Shown here piece after piece: positions 1 to 9,125 of a DNA stretch of 34,085 nt. The DNA comes from a virus, in IMG/VR virus record IMGVR_UViG_3300046389_000068, positions 1 to 34,085 of that record. The stretch is one strand, 5' to 3'. The position numbers were made by a program, and so were the translations under genes. How positions within the stretch are numbered: the first letter of the stretch is position 1; every line of letters starts with the position of its first letter. The notes below the pieces were generated by a model. The model saw only the letters and a program-made list of their open reading frames with translations, was not told the DNA's origin and did no database searches.

Positions 1-3000
1 TGATCATCCCCACCATCAAACACCATAGGATTATTACTTCTGACTAATGGATGTTGAAAGCCATACTCTTGTCCAGTTGCCCAAGTGATTCCACTTCCTG
101 TACCATGATTCTGACCAATCTCATACAAGTTAATATTTCTTATATATGCAGAATCTCCATCAGTTGAAGGATTTAAATATTGATCAGCATCATGTAGATA
201 GATTCTTAATTCATTTTCTGATGCAGTAAATATTATATCTTCATCTGTCCAAGCATCTGTTGTTCTAAAGGTTTGACCTTCAATACCAAGTCCTTCTAAA
301 TCTCCATTAGAACTCAATACGTAATATGAAAAAGTCATTCTATATGTTTTGCCAGAGGTAACTGTATTTGTATTTTTAACATACCTTGTTGCCCCATCTG
401 CTCCTTTGGTAAACATTCTTAAACTGTCATTTAAACCACCAATATTATCTGTATTACCAGCAACACCCAGATATGTAGCACCACTTACTCCCCATCCATC
501 TTCATCAGAACTAAAATCACTTTCATATATATTTTTACTTACAGGAGAGCCATCTAATATTGCAACTCCAGAACCTTCTTGCATTGGCATATCTAACTTT
601 AATGATGATGAAGATATACCAGTAGGTAAGGTTAATTCTGGCTTTGTGTATAATTCTCTTACTTGATCTTGGGTTAAGGCTGTGTTAAAGATTTTTACTC
701 CAGACATCATGCCATTAAAAAATTCACCATTACCAATTGGATTTGAACCTATATAAGCAGTTGTACCAGAATAAGATGTAAGAGTTACGCTTCCAGTTCC
801 ATCAGATGAGCCATTTAGATATACAATTACTGAACCATTAGAAGCAACTGTACAAACTCCATGATACCAGACTCCAGTTGATAAAGTTGTTGATCCAGAA
901 ACATTATCGTTATAATGAGATACTGATAACTTGCCACCACTTGAAATCATTAATGACCTTTTTTCAGAAGTTGCTTGATCTCCAAAAGAAAATAAACTTA
1001 CCCAAGCAGAAACACTATCTGCTTTAAAATAACAAGATATTGAATATCCAGATGATGAGCTTGTTTGCCCAATAGTAGGAAAGTTTGAAATTTGTACTTT
1101 ATCATTCGTACCATCAAAGCTAACTGCATTACCACCATAGACTTCTCCATAGTTTAATGGATCAGCTACACCACTTGGTGAGGATGTATATCCTGTGTTG
1201 GTGGTTGCACCATAGATAGAACCTTCGTTGTCTCCTTGTGAGTCTGTGGCTTGTATTTCTTTTACAACTATATTATCTATTGATCCAGTAAATGATGTTG
1301 TTGCTTCAAAGAAAAAGATAGCACCACTACCACTTCCAAATAGTTCAACTTCAATAGAAGCATTAGAATTATAATATCCACTCACTCCTTCACTTGTAGC
1401 AGAATTACCAGCTCGTACTCTTACACTCCCAGCAGAGTGATTAGATAGATCAAAAGTGATATTATATTTCCTACCAGCAACTAATCCTATATCTTGAAAT
1501 AAATATGATGCACCACCTTGCGATCCATCACAACTTGCAAGTCCATTAGCAATACTCCATCCAGTTCCCTTTGTCCAATTACTATCAGTAGCAAAATCGC
1601 CATTTGTAACTAAATCACTTCCTAAAGATGTACTCCCAAGATCATACCAGCTTACAAGGTTAGTTTTTAAGGCACTTGTTAATGTGCTATAAGAAGAGAA
1701 CATAATATCTTGTATCTGGCTTTGGGTTTTTGCATCCGAATAAATAGCTACATTTGCAAGAGAGCCTGTATAAAATCCACTATTAGAAGCAATCCTAAAA
1801 GCACCAAGAGTAGTTTCAGAGCCAACAGTAACTCCCCAATTTGAATCAGTTGAGGTAACACTTGTTCCATCTACATATAAAGTTCCTGTTGTTCCACTCC
1901 GAGTAACAGCAATATGATGCCAATTACCAGCTGTAATAGTTGCAGTTGAAGTTAAATCTACAGTACCAGATAATCTTGCTTGTGTAAGTATTGTTCCATT
2001 AGAATTAATTTTTAATACAATATAATTTGCATTTGAACTTGGTGTGCCAATGTACAATGGATAATAATCTGCAAGAGTATTTGTTTTAAACCAACCAGCA
2101 AAAGTCAAAGCACCATTTCCAATAGTAGATGCAAGGCTTGGCAAACTAATATAGTCATCTGTAGCAAAAGAGGTACTACCACTTGCTAATGCTACTGCAC
2201 CTTTTGGTGTGGCTTTATCTTGGATTCTTGGTAAGAAAGGAGAACTGGCAGAATAGGCATCTGTTAAGGTTGTTGCACCATAAATAGAACCATTGTTAGT
2301 TCCTGTTGAATCTGGTGAAACTACTTCTTGAACTTTAACATCAACAAACTCATAGTCTGAACCATTATTAAGTGCATTAATTATTCCAATAGATAAATCT
2401 ACTGTAGATGCAGAAGTTATATCTACTGTATATTCTGTTAAGGTTGATGAAGGAGTTATATTTTTACCTATACCAGATACACTACCAGAAGTAAATTCAG
2501 AACCAAATTGAACAGTTGTTGCTGTACCACTATTTAATCTTGCCTTTAATGTAACCTTATAAGCTAAACCTACTGTAAAAACATTAGGTAGTCTTACGCT
2601 TTGATTTCCACTTGAAAAATTTATATATAGTCTATCAGCTACTGTTGAATTAACATTAAAAGTTGGTGATCCAAGTTGTGTTACCCAATTATTAGAACCA
2701 GACATATCGCTATCTGTTCCTGTTACTATTTCACTTCCAAATCCTGTTTCTTTTAAATTATACCAACTAACAAGACTGGTTAATTCAGTACCTTTTAAAT
2801 CTGCATATTGTCCTTTCCAGTAGATACTTTCTATTTCAGATAAAGATAAAGCACGATTCCAAATGCCGACATTTGCTATAGAGCCATTTAAATATGCAAC
2901 GTCACTATAGCTTTGTTTTCCAAGCACTAAATTTTGAGAAACAGAAACAGTTTGAGATGTAGAGGCAGAAGCTACTAAAGAACCATTTAAATATAGCTTT

Positions 3001-3392
3001 TGAGTAGTACCATCATAAGTACAAGCTATATGATGCCAAGTATTTAAACTTGGACTTGATAGACTTACATCACTTGAATTTAATTGATAAATAAGGCTAC
3101 TATCATATATAAGCCGAATACCATCATCATTTGCATCTCTATTATCAAAAACTACTCCACCTGTGGCTGATGCATTTACCCATGCAGATATAGTATGATT
3201 TGTATTGCTAAATGTTGTTCCTGTATTTATATAATCATCAGTACCATCAAAAGAGGTAGCACCAGATAGGAGTAGTTCTGGACTATTGTCATAAAAACGA
3301 TAATAAAGCTTGAGTGAGTCTTTTATGTAAGAAAGAAATGCACCTACATTTTTACCTGCCCCTTTAATTAAAGACAGCCCTAGACCAAGCAT
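1..3392 (-). CDS. Multi-LamG tail fibre/adhesin, N-terminal 1130 codons (runs off left edge)
   Basis: An open frame starts at the ATG at 3392, four bases past the stop of the preceding gene, and stays open to base 1. Three concanavalin A-like LamG domains are visible, each with an FDGTDDYI-like entry strand and a WHHIA.T.DG..LYLNG-like core, at roughly residues 48-190, 395-545 and 755-900. Between them lie carbohydrate-binding-like modules at about 215-350, 585-700 and 950-1080 (for example VTNGDFATDSNW). Such domains bind glycans, so a receptor-binding fibre or virion adhesin is likely. Its place after the capsid genes in the late unit supports a virion protein. The last codon is split by the window edge; see the entry at the right edge for its probable continuation. 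Confidence 0.85.
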   Translation of the reverse strand, partial: MLGLGLSLIKGAGKNVGAFLSYIKDSLKLYYRFYDNSPELLLSGATSFDGTDDYINTGTTFSNTNHTISAWVNASATGGVVFDNRDANDDGIRLIYDSSLIYQLNSSDVSLSSPSLNTWHHIACTYDGTTQKLYLNGSLVASASTSQTVSVSQNLVLGKQSYSDVAYLNGSIANVGIWNRALSLSEIESIYWKGQYADLKGTELTSLVSWYNLKETGFGSEIVTGTDSDMSGSNNWVTQLGSPTFNVNSTVADRLYINFSSGNQSVRLPNVFTVGLAYKVTLKARLNSGTATTVQFGSEFTSGSVSGIGKNITPSSTLTEYTVDITSASTVDLSIGIINALNNGSDYEFVDVKVQEVVSPDSTGTNNGSIYGATTLTDAYSASSPFLPRIQDKATPKGAVALASGSTSFATDDYISLPSLASTIGNGALTFAGWFKTNTLADYYPLYIGTPSSNANYIVLKINSNGTILTQARLSGTVDLTSTATITAGNWHHIAVTRSGTTGTLYVDGTSVTSTDSNWGVTVGSETTLGAFRIASNSGFYTGSLANVAIYSDAKTQSQIQDIMFSSYSTLTSALKTNLVSWYDLGSTSLGSDLVTNGDFATDSNWTKGTGWSIANGLASCDGSQGGASYLFQDIGLVAGRKYNITFDLSNHSAGSVRVRAGNSATSEGVSGYYNSNASIEVELFGSGSGAIFFFEATTSFTGSIDNIVVKEIQATDSQGDNEGSIYGATTNTGYTSSPSGVADPLNYGEVYGGNAVSFDGTNDKVQISNFPTIGQTSSSSGYSISCYFKADSVSAWVSLFSFGDQATSEKRSLMISSGGKLSVSHYNDNVSGSTTLSTGVWYHGVCTVASNGSVIVYLNGSSDGTGSVTLTSYSGTTAYIGSNPIGNGEFFNGMMSGVKIFNTALTQDQVRELYTKPELTLPTGISSSSLKLDMPMQEGSGVAILDGSPVSKNIYESDFSSDEDGWGVSGATYLGVAGNTDNIGGLNDSLRMFTKGADGATRYVKNTNTVTSGKTYRMTFSYYVLSSNGDLEGLGIEGQTFRTTDAWTDEDIIFTASENELRIYLHDADQYLNPSTDGDSAYIRNINLYEIGQNHGTGSGITWATGQEYGFQHPLVRSNNPMVFDGGDD

Positions 3393-3395
3393 CTG

Positions 3396-3695
3396 CTAAC
3401 CTAAGTAAATTATTACAGTACCACTAGCAAGAGTAAATCCTGTCCAGCGACCAAAAACTGTCATCCCTTGTGGAAATGTATTGGATGAGTCTATTGCATC
3501 CCCACTACCACCACTTGTTCCTATATAACTTGAGCTTTCAGGTGTAAGAGTTGTAAAAGTTGAATCAGCTAAAAATTGTATTGCGACAATAGTTTTACCA
3601 GTAATAGCAGTTGTTCCATCTTCAAAGATGCAACCACCTTGACCTAGACCTACATTATTTGATTCAATTACACTAAAGTGTTGTATACCAGCCAT
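3396..3695 (-). CDS. Small virion protein, possible capsid decoration protein
   Basis: This 99-residue protein has a strong ribosome binding site (AAGGAG, then seven bases, then ATG). It is rich in Gly, Ser and Thr with alternating hydrophobic residues, suggesting a beta-sandwich. Its end (FGRWTGFTLASGTVIIYLG) looks like the last strands of such a fold. It lies between the major capsid gene and the fibre gene, where decoration or head-fibre proteins often occur. A hairpin separates it from the capsid gene. No catalytic motif is seen. The decoration role is inferred from size and position; a fibre-attachment protein is an alternative. Confidence 0.6.
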   Translation of the reverse strand: MAGIQHFSVIESNNVGLGQGGCIFEDGTTAITGKTIVAIQFLADSTFTTLTPESSSYIGTSGGSGDAIDSSNTFPQGMTVFGRWTGFTLASGTVIIYLG

Positions 3696-3763
3696 CTTGT
3701 TTCTCCTTCATGCCTTACCGAGCTTGGCAAATCTCATGGGCATATTGTTTAAATTTTATTACT

Positions 3764-3793
3764 CTATAGGGGGAAAATAAATTCCCCCCATAG
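3764..3793 (-). terminator. Hairpin between capsid gene and next gene
   Basis: Arms at 3764-3775 (CTATAGGGGGAA) and 3782-3793 (TTCCCCCCATAG) pair over 12 positions with one mismatch around a 6-base AT loop. It starts 18 bases after the capsid stop on the minus strand. The bases that follow on that strand are AT-rich but not a clean U-run. It may therefore be a leaky terminator or a stabilising hairpin that sets high capsid mRNA levels while allowing read-through into the fibre gene. Confidence 0.5.
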
Positions 3794-3810
3794 ATTCCTA
3801 TTTGCAGTAA

Positions 3811-4863
3811 TTATGCTTCGTAATCTACTAAAGCAAAGATTCTACGTTCTCCATCTGCATCTGCATTTCTAACAGCACCACCATATACAGACTCGCAAGT
3901 TACGAGTGTAGATAAGTAAGAGTGCCTGTAAGAAGCCTGCATTTTAGCTTCTTTAGAAAAAGCATAGTAAAGTGCAGATTCATGAATTGCATATCCATAT
4001 ACAATATCATTATTATTTGTTCCATCAGTTTCAAGATCAGCAAGAGCCTTGATTCCTTTGGTAACATCAGCACTTACATCAGCTCCACCAGAAGCAGAAC
4101 CCATATAAGGTGATTGTGCAATCCAAACTGGCATCCCTAAAATAGCTCCAGCATTACCAGTTTTGCCAAAATCAGCACCTAGTGTAGCTTGAGTACCTTG
4201 TGAGTAGCTAGTTAGAGAGTTTAAGCTTGCATACATATCTGGAGATAGTACCAAGTTCCAACCTTCTGTATCGCCTGTTTCTCCAAGTATTAATCCCATT
4301 AATGAGGTTAAGTTAGCTTGTGAAAGAACTGAACCAGCAGTAGCTACGTGCATTGAAGTGTTGGCATCTGCACCAACTGCACCAGTCGCACTAGAAAGAA
4401 GTCCTTGCAAGTTATTAGCAATTTGATAGTGTAAGAAGTTATCAAAACCTCTAGCACAAGCATACGCTAACTGTTTTGCATAAATTTCCATCAAGTCATA
4501 GTTAGACTGAACATTAACAATGTCTGGAATGTAAGCAGAACCTACATTATACTCAGAAACAGTTAAAGAAGTCTCATCACTTGTCATACTACCAGCACTT
4601 GTTACATCACTAGCTATTTCACCACCCTGCGTAAAAGCACTAAGTGCTGGAACACCAATATGTGGTAAATGAATCTTATCGCCTTGATTCGTAATTTCTG
4701 GTGACAAATCAATACCGACATTCTTCATCATTATTTTTTTCTGGAAAGCTTCTAAAATAGCCTGCCCCCAGACTTCAGGGATAAACTGGTCAGCAATATT
4801 TGGTGTTACTGCTCCAGTACCTCCTGAGTGTACGTTTGTATCAAATGGATCGGAAAAAGCCAT
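3811..4863 (-). CDS. Major capsid protein (HK97-fold type)
   Basis: A 350-residue protein with AAGGAG upstream of the ATG. It opens with a short N-arm and a segment typical of coat proteins (NIADQFIPEVWGQAILEAFQ). A central region with DIVNVQSNYDLMEIYAKQLAYA resembles the long spine helix plus P-domain of HK97-fold coat proteins. The C-terminal part has a typical A-domain pattern (GWNLVLSPDMYASL, ILGMPVWIAQSPYM, AIHESALYYAFSKEA). The gene directly follows a coiled-coil scaffold gene, the standard scaffold-capsid order. The call rests on length, pattern and order. Confidence 0.85.
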   Translation of the reverse strand: MAFSDPFDTNVHSGGTGAVTPNIADQFIPEVWGQAILEAFQKKIMMKNVGIDLSPEITNQGDKIHLPHIGVPALSAFTQGGEIASDVTSAGSMTSDETSLTVSEYNVGSAYIPDIVNVQSNYDLMEIYAKQLAYACARGFDNFLHYQIANNLQGLLSSATGAVGADANTSMHVATAGSVLSQANLTSLMGLILGETGDTEGWNLVLSPDMYASLNSLTSYSQGTQATLGADFGKTGNAGAILGMPVWIAQSPYMGSASGGADVSADVTKGIKALADLETDGTNNNDIVYGYAIHESALYYAFSKEAKMQASYRHSYLSTLVTCESVYGGAVRNADADGERRIFALVDYEA

Positions 4864-4880
4864 TATCTTTACTCCTTAAG

Positions 4881-5387
4881 TTATCTTTTAAAATTATTGA
4901 GAATAGAACTCCAATTATCTCTTCTTTCTTCTTTAGATATATTTTTAAAATCAACATCTTTCCTAGAAACAGTTCCAATATTATTTTGTGGATTGTTCTT
5001 AGATGATAATAACTCTTCAACTACATCTAAAAGAGAGTCTGTAGGTAAATTGGCGAATTTTTCTCTTTTATCTTCTGGCAGTTTTAATAAAGCATCGTTC
5101 CTTAATCTATTATCTTGAGATTCAAACTGGGTTTTTATTACCTTTAGTTCGCTATTTTCTTTTGATAATACTGAATTTAGTTCAGATAATTTACCTTGTT
5201 CTTCAAGTTCTGCCCTTTGCTTTTCCTCTACTATAGTTTTCATCTCATTTAACTTTATTTCAAGTTCTTTTTTTTGCGAGATTACTTCGTTTAGCCTTGA
5301 GCGTGGAATAGCATCTTGTACATTGTTTTCGACTTGTGTGTCGGTTTCCTGTTTTACATCTGGCTCGATGTTTTGTTCTTCGGACAT
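4881..5387 (-). CDS. Capsid scaffolding protein
   Basis: A 168-residue highly charged protein, first gene of the leftward late unit. The N-terminus is acidic and probably disordered. Residues about 30-95 form a clear coiled coil with heptad Leu/Ile spacing and many Glu/Lys. The C-terminus is basic (SSILNNFKR), as in scaffolds whose basic tail contacts the coat protein. It sits just upstream of the capsid gene with an 18-base gap. The start is supported by AGAGG six to eight bases upstream. Scaffolds guide procapsid assembly and leave before DNA packaging; no protease is seen nearby. Confidence 0.8.
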   Translation of the reverse strand: MSEEQNIEPDVKQETDTQVENNVQDAIPRSRLNEVISQKKELEIKLNEMKTIVEEKQRAELEEQGKLSELNSVLSKENSELKVIKTQFESQDNRLRNDALLKLPEDKREKFANLPTDSLLDVVEELLSSKNNPQNNIGTVSRKDVDFKNISKEERRDNWSSILNNFKR

Positions 5388-5472
5388 TTTTACCTCTTAA
5401 GTGAGTTGGTTAATTGCAAGAATAAACCTTGCATTAAATAGATAGTATAATGTAAGTTATAAAAGTGATCTA
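5388..5472. promoter_or_regulatory. Divergent control region between late minus and packaging plus units
   Basis: The only space between scaffold (minus) and terL (plus). A TATAAT at 5446-5451 faces terL, and its overlapping complement gives TATACT facing the scaffold gene, so back-to-back -10 elements are possible. No good -35 box is present for either. An inverted repeat TGCAAG (5415-5420) / CTTGCA (5428-5433) with a 7-base centre lies beside them and TGCAAG recurs at 5474. It may be an operator or activator site for late genes. Seen: motifs. Inferred: function. Confidence 0.4.
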
Positions 5473-6786
5473 ATGCAAGAAAAAAATTACGAATTTAAAA
5501 AAAGATGGTTTGACTATTTAGGATACAAGCCACACAATGGGCAATTAGCACTTCATTACCCTCAGAAACAGGACGCTAGATTTCAAGTAGTAGTCTGTGG
5601 AAGAAGATTTGGGAAAACTTGGGCAAGTGCTATGGAAGCAACCTTTGTTGCATCTCAGCCTAATAAGCGTATTTGGCTTGTAGGGATGTCCTACAGAAAA
5701 GCTAGATTAATCTTTAGAGAAGTGTGGCAACGAATGGTTATAGGTCATGGAGAAGATGTGGATAAAGCATCTGAGAAGGATATGTACATCCGTTTTAAAT
5801 GGGGTACTACTGTTGAGGGAATGTCGGCAGATAATCCAGATTCTCTTGTGGGTGAAGGTTGCGACCTCTTGGTTATAGATGAGGTAGCCAAGATGAATAA
5901 AAAGATTTGGGATATGTATCTATCTCCAACAGTTGCAGGCAGAAAAGGAAAGGTTATTTTTATTACAACACCAGAGGGAAGAAACTGGATATATGATTTA
6001 TTTAAATTAGGGTCGAATGATCCGTTATGGGAAAGTCACTCATCTCCATCTTGGGTAAATCAGCATGAGTTCCCACAAGGATTGAATGATCCTGCTATTG
6101 TAGAAAGAAAAAGAAATATGTCAAAAGAATTATTCGGTCAAGAGTTTGGAGCAGAGTTTTCAGTATTTGAGGGAAAGGTTTGGGATTTTAATCGTGACCT
6201 TGATGTAGGAGAGTTTCCTTATAATCCTAATTTACCTGCATATTGCACTATTGACTTTGGCTATCGTATGCCAGCAGTCATATTTTGTCAAACTTACTGG
6301 GAAAATGGTATTGAGCATATTAAAATTTTTGATTCAATTTTGCATAAGAAAAATGTTAAAACAGAAGATTTAATTAAAATGATTAAAACTAAAGGTTATC
6401 CCATAGTTAGTTATTATGGTGATCCTGCTGGTGCAAATGTTCAAGGACAAAGTGGAGCAGGAGATATGGAAATTTTTAGGCGTAGTGGAATCGGAGTAGT
6501 ATCAACGAGAGATAGAATGAGTAGAAATATTATAGCTAGTGTCGCATATACAAGAGGATTTTTTGAAAGTGCTAATGGTATTAGGAGAATCCATGTAGAT
6601 AAAAGATGCTTAGATGTAATAGAAGATTTTGAAGAGTATAGGTATCCTGAAAGTCAAGATGGTAAACCTATAAAAGAAGAACCTATTAAAGATGGATACC
6701 ATGACCATGGTAATGATGCTTTTAGGTATTTTATTATTAATAGATTTCCAATGAAAAACACAGAAATGAAAAGGATTCAAAGATGA
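5473..6786 (+). CDS. terL: Terminase large subunit (TerL)
   Basis: A 437-residue packaging motor. The ATPase domain has Walker A GRRFGKT (43-49), Walker B LLVIDE (132-137) and the coupling motif ITTPEG (164-169). The nuclease domain shows the RNase H-like acidic residues: D261 in TIDFGY, D317 in YYGDP, and D411/D415 in the terminal HDHGNDAFRY. Length and motif order fit a full-length terminase that pumps and cuts concatemeric DNA at the portal. The gene overlaps portal by ATGA, so the two are translationally coupled. The ribosome binding site is weak. The small subunit is not adjacent but about 3 kb away on the other strand. Confidence 0.97.
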   Translation: MQEKNYEFKKRWFDYLGYKPHNGQLALHYPQKQDARFQVVVCGRRFGKTWASAMEATFVASQPNKRIWLVGMSYRKARLIFREVWQRMVIGHGEDVDKASEKDMYIRFKWGTTVEGMSADNPDSLVGEGCDLLVIDEVAKMNKKIWDMYLSPTVAGRKGKVIFITTPEGRNWIYDLFKLGSNDPLWESHSSPSWVNQHEFPQGLNDPAIVERKRNMSKELFGQEFGAEFSVFEGKVWDFNRDLDVGEFPYNPNLPAYCTIDFGYRMPAVIFCQTYWENGIEHIKIFDSILHKKNVKTEDLIKMIKTKGYPIVSYYGDPAGANVQGQSGAGDMEIFRRSGIGVVSTRDRMSRNIIASVAYTRGFFESANGIRRIHVDKRCLDVIEDFEEYRYPESQDGKPIKEEPIKDGYHDHGNDAFRYFIINRFPMKNTEMKRIQR

Positions 6787-8090
6787 TTGAACAAATGCTG
6801 AAAGAAAAATTATTAGAAGCAAAACTAATGATGTCACATGAAAGAAGAAGTGAAATAAGAAAATATCTTGACTATTATTCTGGGTTGTCTACAGATCAAT
6901 ATATTAATACTTATTTTAATGGAGATGCTTTTTCAGAAATACCACCTACTTTAACAAATTTTACAAGAAAATTTATTAATAAAATTAGTAGAATATATAC
7001 ATTGGGTGCTAAACGAAATGTTGGGGAGAAAACAGAGCAATACGAAGCATTAATTCCTGCAAAAGATGTAAGGATGAAACATTCAGAAAGAATGACTAGG
7101 TTGTTAGGAACAATAGCAAATAGGATATACTGGGCAGATGGAAAGTTTGATTACAGACCTTTGTATTACTTTGAGTCTTATTTTGAAGAAAATCCATTTG
7201 AACCAGCAGGGATTATTTATCCATTATTAAATAATGTATCAGACCTTTCCAATGCAGATTCTTTGCAATGGGAATATTGGACTAATGATAGGTACGGAAT
7301 TATGGATGAAGCAGGTAAAACATTAGATGAGCAGGATAATCCTTATGGGGTATTACCCTTTGTTTTTACTCACAGAGAAGATCAGATTGATTCTTTTTTT
7401 GTAGAAGGTGCTTCTGATATTGTTAATTGTAATGAGCAAATAAACATTGCACTAACGGAAATGAATCTTGGAATGAGATTCAATATGTTTGGTCAGCCAT
7501 GGGTTACAGGGTTAAGAGCAGATCAAAGTATGCTTAGAGCAGGCTCAAATACAATCCTAGATATGGGTGAAGATGGTGCTTACAATATAACAAGCCCAAA
7601 TGGTAATATAGAAGAGGCTATTAATAATATTAAATTTCAAATGGAATTAGTTGCATCAAATAATCATCTATGGATACAATGGGCAGAAAGTGGTGGTGAA
7701 GTCCCTAGTGGTATATCACTTATGATTAAAGACATGGAGCGTAAAGAGGATTATTACGATGATATAGCTTTATGGAGATTATACGAACAAGACTTTTATA
7801 GGGTAGAGCGTGCTATAGCAGAATATAATGGTATTGCATTACCAGAAGAGTTTGGCGTAGACTTCCAAGAGGTAGAATACCCAAAGACAGTTCAAGATCA
7901 GATTTTCAAAGATGAGTTTGATATAAAAAATAATCTCGTAACTAGAGCTAAAATTATGGTTAGAGATAATAAAGACTTAACAATTGAACAGGCACAGGCA
8001 ATTATAGATGAAAACAAAAAAGCAAACAAAAAAGAAGGAACTGAGTCACTCTTTACTAACTTCCGTAAAGAAACTGGACAAGATCAATAA
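6783..8090 (+). CDS. Portal protein
   Basis: A 435-residue protein starting inside the terL stop (ATGA). Size, its place after TerL, and the content fit a portal: an N-terminal region with RKFINKISRIYTLGAKRN, a central VEGASDIVNCNEQINIALTEMNLGMRF-type helix region, and a charged Lys/Glu-rich C-terminus. Portals form the dodecameric ring through which TerL moves DNA and to which neck proteins bind. The C-terminal coding end overlaps the next small reading frame by about 80 bases. Confidence 0.88.
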   Translation: MIEQMLKEKLLEAKLMMSHERRSEIRKYLDYYSGLSTDQYINTYFNGDAFSEIPPTLTNFTRKFINKISRIYTLGAKRNVGEKTEQYEALIPAKDVRMKHSERMTRLLGTIANRIYWADGKFDYRPLYYFESYFEENPFEPAGIIYPLLNNVSDLSNADSLQWEYWTNDRYGIMDEAGKTLDEQDNPYGVLPFVFTHREDQIDSFFVEGASDIVNCNEQINIALTEMNLGMRFNMFGQPWVTGLRADQSMLRAGSNTILDMGEDGAYNITSPNGNIEEAINNIKFQMELVASNNHLWIQWAESGGEVPSGISLMIKDMERKEDYYDDIALWRLYEQDFYRVERAIAEYNGIALPEEFGVDFQEVEYPKTVQDQIFKDEFDIKNNLVTRAKIMVRDNKDLTIEQAQAIIDENKKANKKEGTESLFTNFRKETGQDQ

Positions 8091-8253
8091 TGTTGAATTT
8101 GAGTTTGATGGAGATTTAGACTTTATTATTAAAAACCCTTTAGCTTGGGCAGATAGTCAAGTTAAACGAGCTGTTCTTGAAAATACAGATAAGTACCTAG
8201 AATCTAAAGCACTAGGAAGGGAGTTTTGGGATGAAGTTGAAAGTAAAAGTTAA
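8008..8253 (+). CDS. Small unknown protein overlapping the portal end
   Basis: An 81-codon frame whose only ATG (8008) lies inside the portal gene and lacks a clear ribosome binding site. The part after the portal stop (VEFEFDGDLDFIIKNPLAWADSQ) looks like real coding sequence and fills an otherwise empty gap before the neck gene. The portal stop is followed by TAATG, but that ATG is in a different frame and dies after eight codons. The true start could be a non-ATG codon such as CTG at 8074. Possibly a small neck or head-assembly protein, by position only. Confidence 0.55.
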   Translation: MKTKKQTKKKELSHSLLTSVKKLDKINNVEFEFDGDLDFIIKNPLAWADSQVKRAVLENTDKYLESKALGREFWDEVESKS

Positions 8254-8656
8254 TTTTGATTTTGGAAAAATGGCTAGAGCTATTCCTGAAGCTATTTCAA
8301 AGTATACTGAAGGATTTGCAGTTGAATCAGCAGAAGCATCAAAAAAAAATATAGACTCTGGTCTTAAACCTAACTTGGAAGATTCCACTAGGCAGATAAG
8401 AAGTAAAAGGAGTCAGCCCGACAATCCACCATTAAAAGCTAGTGGAGCATTGTACAATAGTATTAAACAGGAGGGAAATAAATTAACAATGTTACCCTAT
8501 GGTAATTTACACCATAAAGGTTTTACAACAGGAAGTTCCTCTTGGATTCCAAATAAAAAAGTTCCAGCAAGACCTTTCGTATCAACTTCAGTAAAGAATA
8601 GAAAAAAAATAACAACTCAATTTATGCGAGTTCTTAAAAAAGCATTAAGGAAATAA
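8231..8656 (+). CDS. Neck/tail-completion protein (HK97 gp10 or Mu gpG-like)
   Basis: A 141-residue basic protein with AAGGGAG upstream of its ATG. It has a helical N-terminus, then LKASGALYNSI followed by beta-type sequence and the hallmark KKVPARPFV near residues 110-120, as in gp10-like neck proteins and Mu gpG-like virion morphogenesis proteins. These proteins act at the head-tail junction. Its place after portal and before MuF supports this. It overlaps the preceding small gene by 23 bases. Confidence 0.75.
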   Translation: MKLKVKVNFDFGKMARAIPEAISKYTEGFAVESAEASKKNIDSGLKPNLEDSTRQIRSKRSQPDNPPLKASGALYNSIKQEGNKLTMLPYGNLHHKGFTTGSSSWIPNKKVPARPFVSTSVKNRKKITTQFMRVLKKALRK

Positions 8657-8657
8657 A

Positions 8658-9125
8658 ATGCCAAAAAGCAAGGAGAAATTAGATGAAAAAGACAGAAGAG
8701 TATTACTTTCAATTGCTACTACAATGTCTCATGATGTTAGAATCTTCGGTGAACGAATTAGACAAGAAATTGGAAGGCTCGTTGGAGCTGGGGTCAATGA
8801 ACAATCAATTGCTGGGATTCTTAGCCAAGACTTTAGCACCTACGGCAGAATCTTCGGAGAGTTTAGAAATGCCATTAAACGTGGAATTGTGGGAGGAATT
8901 AATCAAGCATTCAGGCGATCTGGGGATATGGGGGGAAAGCTGAAATGGGTTGCAATATCTAAGAACGTCTGTAGTGATTGTGAGAAAAGAGCTGGAGAAA
9001 TTGATACTTGGGAGGGTTGGGAAGCTCGAGGTATGCCAGCCAGTGGATGGAGTGTGTGTAAAGAATATTGTTATTGTCAATTAATGCCTGCTGATATGGA
9101 TGTTAAGGATAGCATGAAATTATGA
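8658..9125 (+). CDS. MuF-like minor head protein
   Basis: A 155-residue protein with a helical N-terminal half (residues 1-95) and a C-terminal MuF-like domain: WVAISKNVCSDCEKRAGE, then GMPASGW and CKEYCYCQLMP. Four or five cysteines can bind zinc (CSDC and C..YCYC). MuF domains are found in minor capsid proteins next to portals and may be injected with DNA. It is much shorter than Mu gpF, so it is close to a stand-alone domain. One base separates it from the neck gene, and it is coupled by ATGA to the next gene. Confidence 0.8.
   Translation: MPKSKEKLDEKDRRVLLSIATTMSHDVRIFGERIRQEIGRLVGAGVNEQSIAGILSQDFSTYGRIFGEFRNAIKRGIVGGINQAFRRSGDMGGKLKWVAISKNVCSDCEKRAGEIDTWEGWEARGMPASGWSVCKEYCYCQLMPADMDVKDSMKL

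Noticed and set aside
8683-8943. An 86-codon plus-strand frame inside the MuF gene
   Set aside because: Shadow frame; the MuF frame carries the family motifs and fits its neighbours exactly.
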